Assembly (NCBI RefSeq): GCF_010548245.1 | Contig: NZ_JAAGLR010000852.1 | Location: 1-34,695 of the forward strand | From: Streptomyces sp. SID11385 | Lineage (GTDB): Bacteria; Actinomycetota; Actinomycetes; Streptomycetales; Streptomycetaceae | Direction of reading: 5' to 3' | DNA: 34,695 bases | Position numbers and translations under genes: made by a program | The notes under the pieces: generated by a model | Told to the model about the DNA's origin: nothing | Database searches by the model: none | Seen by the model: only the letters and a program-made list of their open reading frames with translations | Shown here: one piece after another, positions 32,996 to 34,695 of the stretch | Layout: each line of letters starts with the position of its first letter | Position numbering within the stretch: position 1 is the stretch's first letter

Positions 32996-34012
32996 TTACG
33001 ACTCCGCCAGGATCTGTCCGACGTAACGAGCCACTGCGCGTACCGCTCCCATCGTTCCGGGGTAGTCCATGCGGGTCGGTCCGACCACGCCGAGCTTGGC
33101 GACTGCCTCGCCGCCCGAACCGTAACCGACCGACACCACCGAGGTGGAGTTGAGCCCCTCGTAGGCGTTCTCATGACCGATCCGGACCGCCATCCGCGGG
33201 TCGGTGACCTCGCCGAGCAGCCGCAGGAGCACCACCTGCTCCTCCAGTGCCTCCAGCACCGGACGGATCATGAGGGGGAAGTCCTGCCCGTACCGCGCGA
33301 GATTCGCCGTACCGCCGATCATCAGCCGTTCCTCGGTCTCCTCGACGACCGTTTCGAGCAGCGTGGACAGGACGACGGCGACCGTGCCGCGGTCCTCCTG
33401 CTCGAAGGAGTCGGGCAGATCCTGGACGAGCTGGGGCACGTCGGCGAAGCGACGGCCCGAGATCCGGCTGTTGAGCCGGGCCCGCAGATCGGCCACTGAG
33501 GTCTCGCCGAACGGCGCCGGGCAGTCGATCATCCGCTGCTCGACGCGGCCCGTGTCGGTGATCAGCACGAGCATGACGCGCGCGGGGCTCATCGAGAGCA
33601 GCTCGACGTGCCGCACGGTGGAGCGCGTCAGCGAGGGGTACTGCACGACGGCGACCTGCCGCGTGAGCTGCGCGAGCAGCCGCACGGTCCGGCCGACGAC
33701 GTCGTCGAGGTCGACCGCGCTGTCCAGGAAATTCTGGATGGCGCGGCGCTCGGGGGCGGTCATCGGCTTGATGTCGGCGAGCTTGTCGACGAAGAGGCGG
33801 TAGCCCTTGTCGGTCGGGATACGGCCCGCGCTGGTGTGCGGCTGGGCGATGTACCCCTCGTCCTCCAGGGCCGCCATGTCGTTGCGCACGGTGGCCGGGG
33901 AGACGCCGAGACTGTGCCGTTCGGTGAGCGCCTTGGAGCCGACCGGCTCCTCGGTGCCGACGTAGTCCTGGACGATGGCGCGCAGGACTTCGAGTCTGCG
34001 TTCGCTGAGCAC
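32996..34012 (-). CDS. hrcA: Heat-inducible transcription repressor HrcA
   Basis: A 338-residue repressor. The winged-helix DNA-binding domain lies at the N-terminus ([51 protein letters not shown]), followed by the GAF-like and insert domains with [19 protein letters not shown] and [17 protein letters not shown]. HrcA binds CIRCE to repress groE-type heat-shock genes and is kept active by GroEL. The start is GTG 34012 with GGAGGT about six bases upstream; the frame extends further but without homology. A CIRCE element lies 44 bases upstream, indicating autoregulation of hrcA-dnaJ2. Confidence 0.96.
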   Translation of the reverse strand: MLSERRLEVLRAIVQDYVGTEEPVGSKALTERHSLGVSPATVRNDMAALEDEGYIAQPHTSAGRIPTDKGYRLFVDKLADIKPMTAPERRAIQNFLDSAVDLDDVVGRTVRLLAQLTRQVAVVQYPSLTRSTVRHVELLSMSPARVMLVLITDTGRVEQRMIDCPAPFGETSVADLRARLNSRISGRRFADVPQLVQDLPDSFEQEDRGTVAVVLSTLLETVVEETEERLMIGGTANLARYGQDFPLMIRPVLEALEEQVVLLRLLGEVTDPRMAVRIGHENAYEGLNSTSVVSVGYGSGGEAVAKLGVVGPTRMDYPGTMGAVRAVARYVGQILAES

Positions 34013-34055
34013 GCCGCCACCTCCCTGGCCTCCGGCCGGAGCCTCCGGTCCGGGC

Positions 34056-34082
34056 CTGGCACTCGCCCTGTCTGAGTGCCAG
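34056..34082. promoter_or_regulatory. CIRCE operator upstream of hrcA
   Basis: Perfect 9-bp arms CTGGCACTC (34056-34064) and GAGTGCCAG (34074-34082) with exactly nine bases between. The core GCACTC-N9-GAGTGC matches the CIRCE consensus; the outer positions are CTG/CAG instead of TTA/TAA. This is the binding site for HrcA itself. Confidence 0.93.
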
Positions 34083-34095
34083 AACTTCCCCGGCC

Positions 34096-34126
34096 AGTGT
34101 ACGGCCGTACGGTGGGCCCCGGGCAA
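34096..34126 (-). promoter_or_regulatory. Probable hrcA-dnaJ2 promoter
   Basis: On the minus strand TTGCCC (34126-34121) and TACACT (34101-34096) are separated by 19 bases, resembling a housekeeping promoter with slightly long spacing. The -10 is 13 bases before CIRCE, so HrcA bound there would cover the transcription start. Confidence 0.45.
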
Positions 34127-34304
34127 GGCCGGGCAGCGCTTTATGGCACTTCACCGGCGGCCCGCCGCCCGCGCGCCGGGCCCGTACCGGGGTGAGGGGG
34201 ACGGAACGGGGCAGGGTGCCGGCAGGGACGGCCGGGACGGGGCGGGGACGGCGGGCTAACGGCGGCCGGTCGTCTCGCGCCGCCACCGACGAGCGGGGAG
34301 CACG

Positions 34305-34695
34305 ATGGAGTTGACCGAACTGCCCGAGTGGGAGCACCCGGCGCCGGGTGTGGCGCGGCTGCGGCTGCCCGGCTGGGACTGCACGGCGGGGCTCGTACGG
34401 GGCGAGGGCGCGGCGCTCCTCGTGGACCCGGGCGGGGGCCTCGCGCAGGGCGAGGAGGTGCGGCGCGCGGCCGAACGCCTCCTCGGGGACGGCGCGCACG
34501 TGACGCATCTCGCACTCACGCACCCGCACTTCGACCACGTCCTCGGCGCGCCCGCCTTCGAGGTCCCGGTGTACGCGGCGATGGGCGCCGAGGCGCTTCT
34601 CGGTACGGAGTCCGGCCGCGCCGGACTGCGCGAGGACGCGGTACGGCACGGGCTCGACCCCGCCGAGGCGCGGCGGTCCGCGGCGCTGCTGCGGG
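34305..34695 (+). CDS. Metallo-beta-lactamase-fold hydrolase, 5' part
   Basis: The first 130 codons of a gene that leaves the window at the right edge. MELTELPEWEHPAPGVARLRL leads into LALTHPHFDHVLGAPAFE, the zinc-binding HxHxDH motif of metallo-beta-lactamase-fold hydrolases. The exact family and substrate cannot be told from this fragment. The ATG at 34305 has GGGGAG about six bases upstream. It is divergent from hrcA. Confidence 0.85.
   Translation, partial: MELTELPEWEHPAPGVARLRLPGWDCTAGLVRGEGAALLVDPGGGLAQGEEVRRAAERLLGDGAHVTHLALTHPHFDHVLGAPAFEVPVYAAMGAEALLGTESGRAGLREDAVRHGLDPAEARRSAALLR

Overview
The window is GC-rich DNA (by eye above 70% G+C) of actinomycete type, almost certainly a Streptomyces chromosome. 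The signs are many GTG starts, purine-rich ribosome binding sites, hrcA-dnaJ2 behind a CIRCE operator, a tricorn-protease homologue, DUF3558 lipoproteins and dispersed intergenic hairpin repeats. About 30 genes are recognisable. Most are core or metabolic genes. I saw no phage, transposase, CRISPR array, rRNA or tRNA, and noticed no in-frame TTA codon in an intact gene (scan by eye).

Layout. 1-5845 (minus strand): hemL, a histidine phosphatase, then a cytochrome c maturation set (TlpA-like thioredoxin, CcdA, ResB, CcsB cut by the window edge). The last four overlap or nearly touch, so they look translationally coupled. 6308-7890: a conserved hypothetical gene on plus, then a Uma2-family protein and a cupin on minus. 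7962-9724: a two-gene cassette of luciferase-like flavin monooxygenase and partner FMN reductase, preceded by two palindromes. 9933-12243: a GNAT acetyltransferase, a YnfA-type membrane protein, a short-chain dehydrogenase and a small membrane protein. 12344-13537: an RtcB-type RNA ligase, divergent from two tandem DUF3558 lipoprotein genes (13867-15902).

15989-20046 shows decay. A PfkB sugar kinase lacks its C-terminal half, beside an intact GH4 6-phospho-glycosidase. Beyond a short-chain dehydrogenase, an AraC-family regulator is split by what looks like a single missing base. The 537-base space between that regulator and an MFS transporter is full of inverted and direct repeats.

22046-27926 (minus strand): an adenine/adenosine deaminase, RNase Z, a HIT protein and the tricorn protease, with a repeat-rich spacer between the last two. 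Two DnaA-box-like 9-mers lie between the tricorn gene and a divergent pyridoxamine-oxidase-like gene. 28515-34012: a SAM methyltransferase, a degenerate frameshifted gene, rsmE, a nitronate monooxygenase-like gene, dnaJ2 and hrcA. A perfect CIRCE palindrome lies upstream of hrcA, and a metallo-beta-lactamase-fold gene runs off the right edge.

Convergent gene pairs are mostly separated by long perfect hairpins that probably act as bidirectional terminators. I found no clear new multi-gene system. The best leads are regulatory DNA (paired palindromes, the repeat-rich araC/MFS spacer, the DnaA boxes) and three decaying genes.
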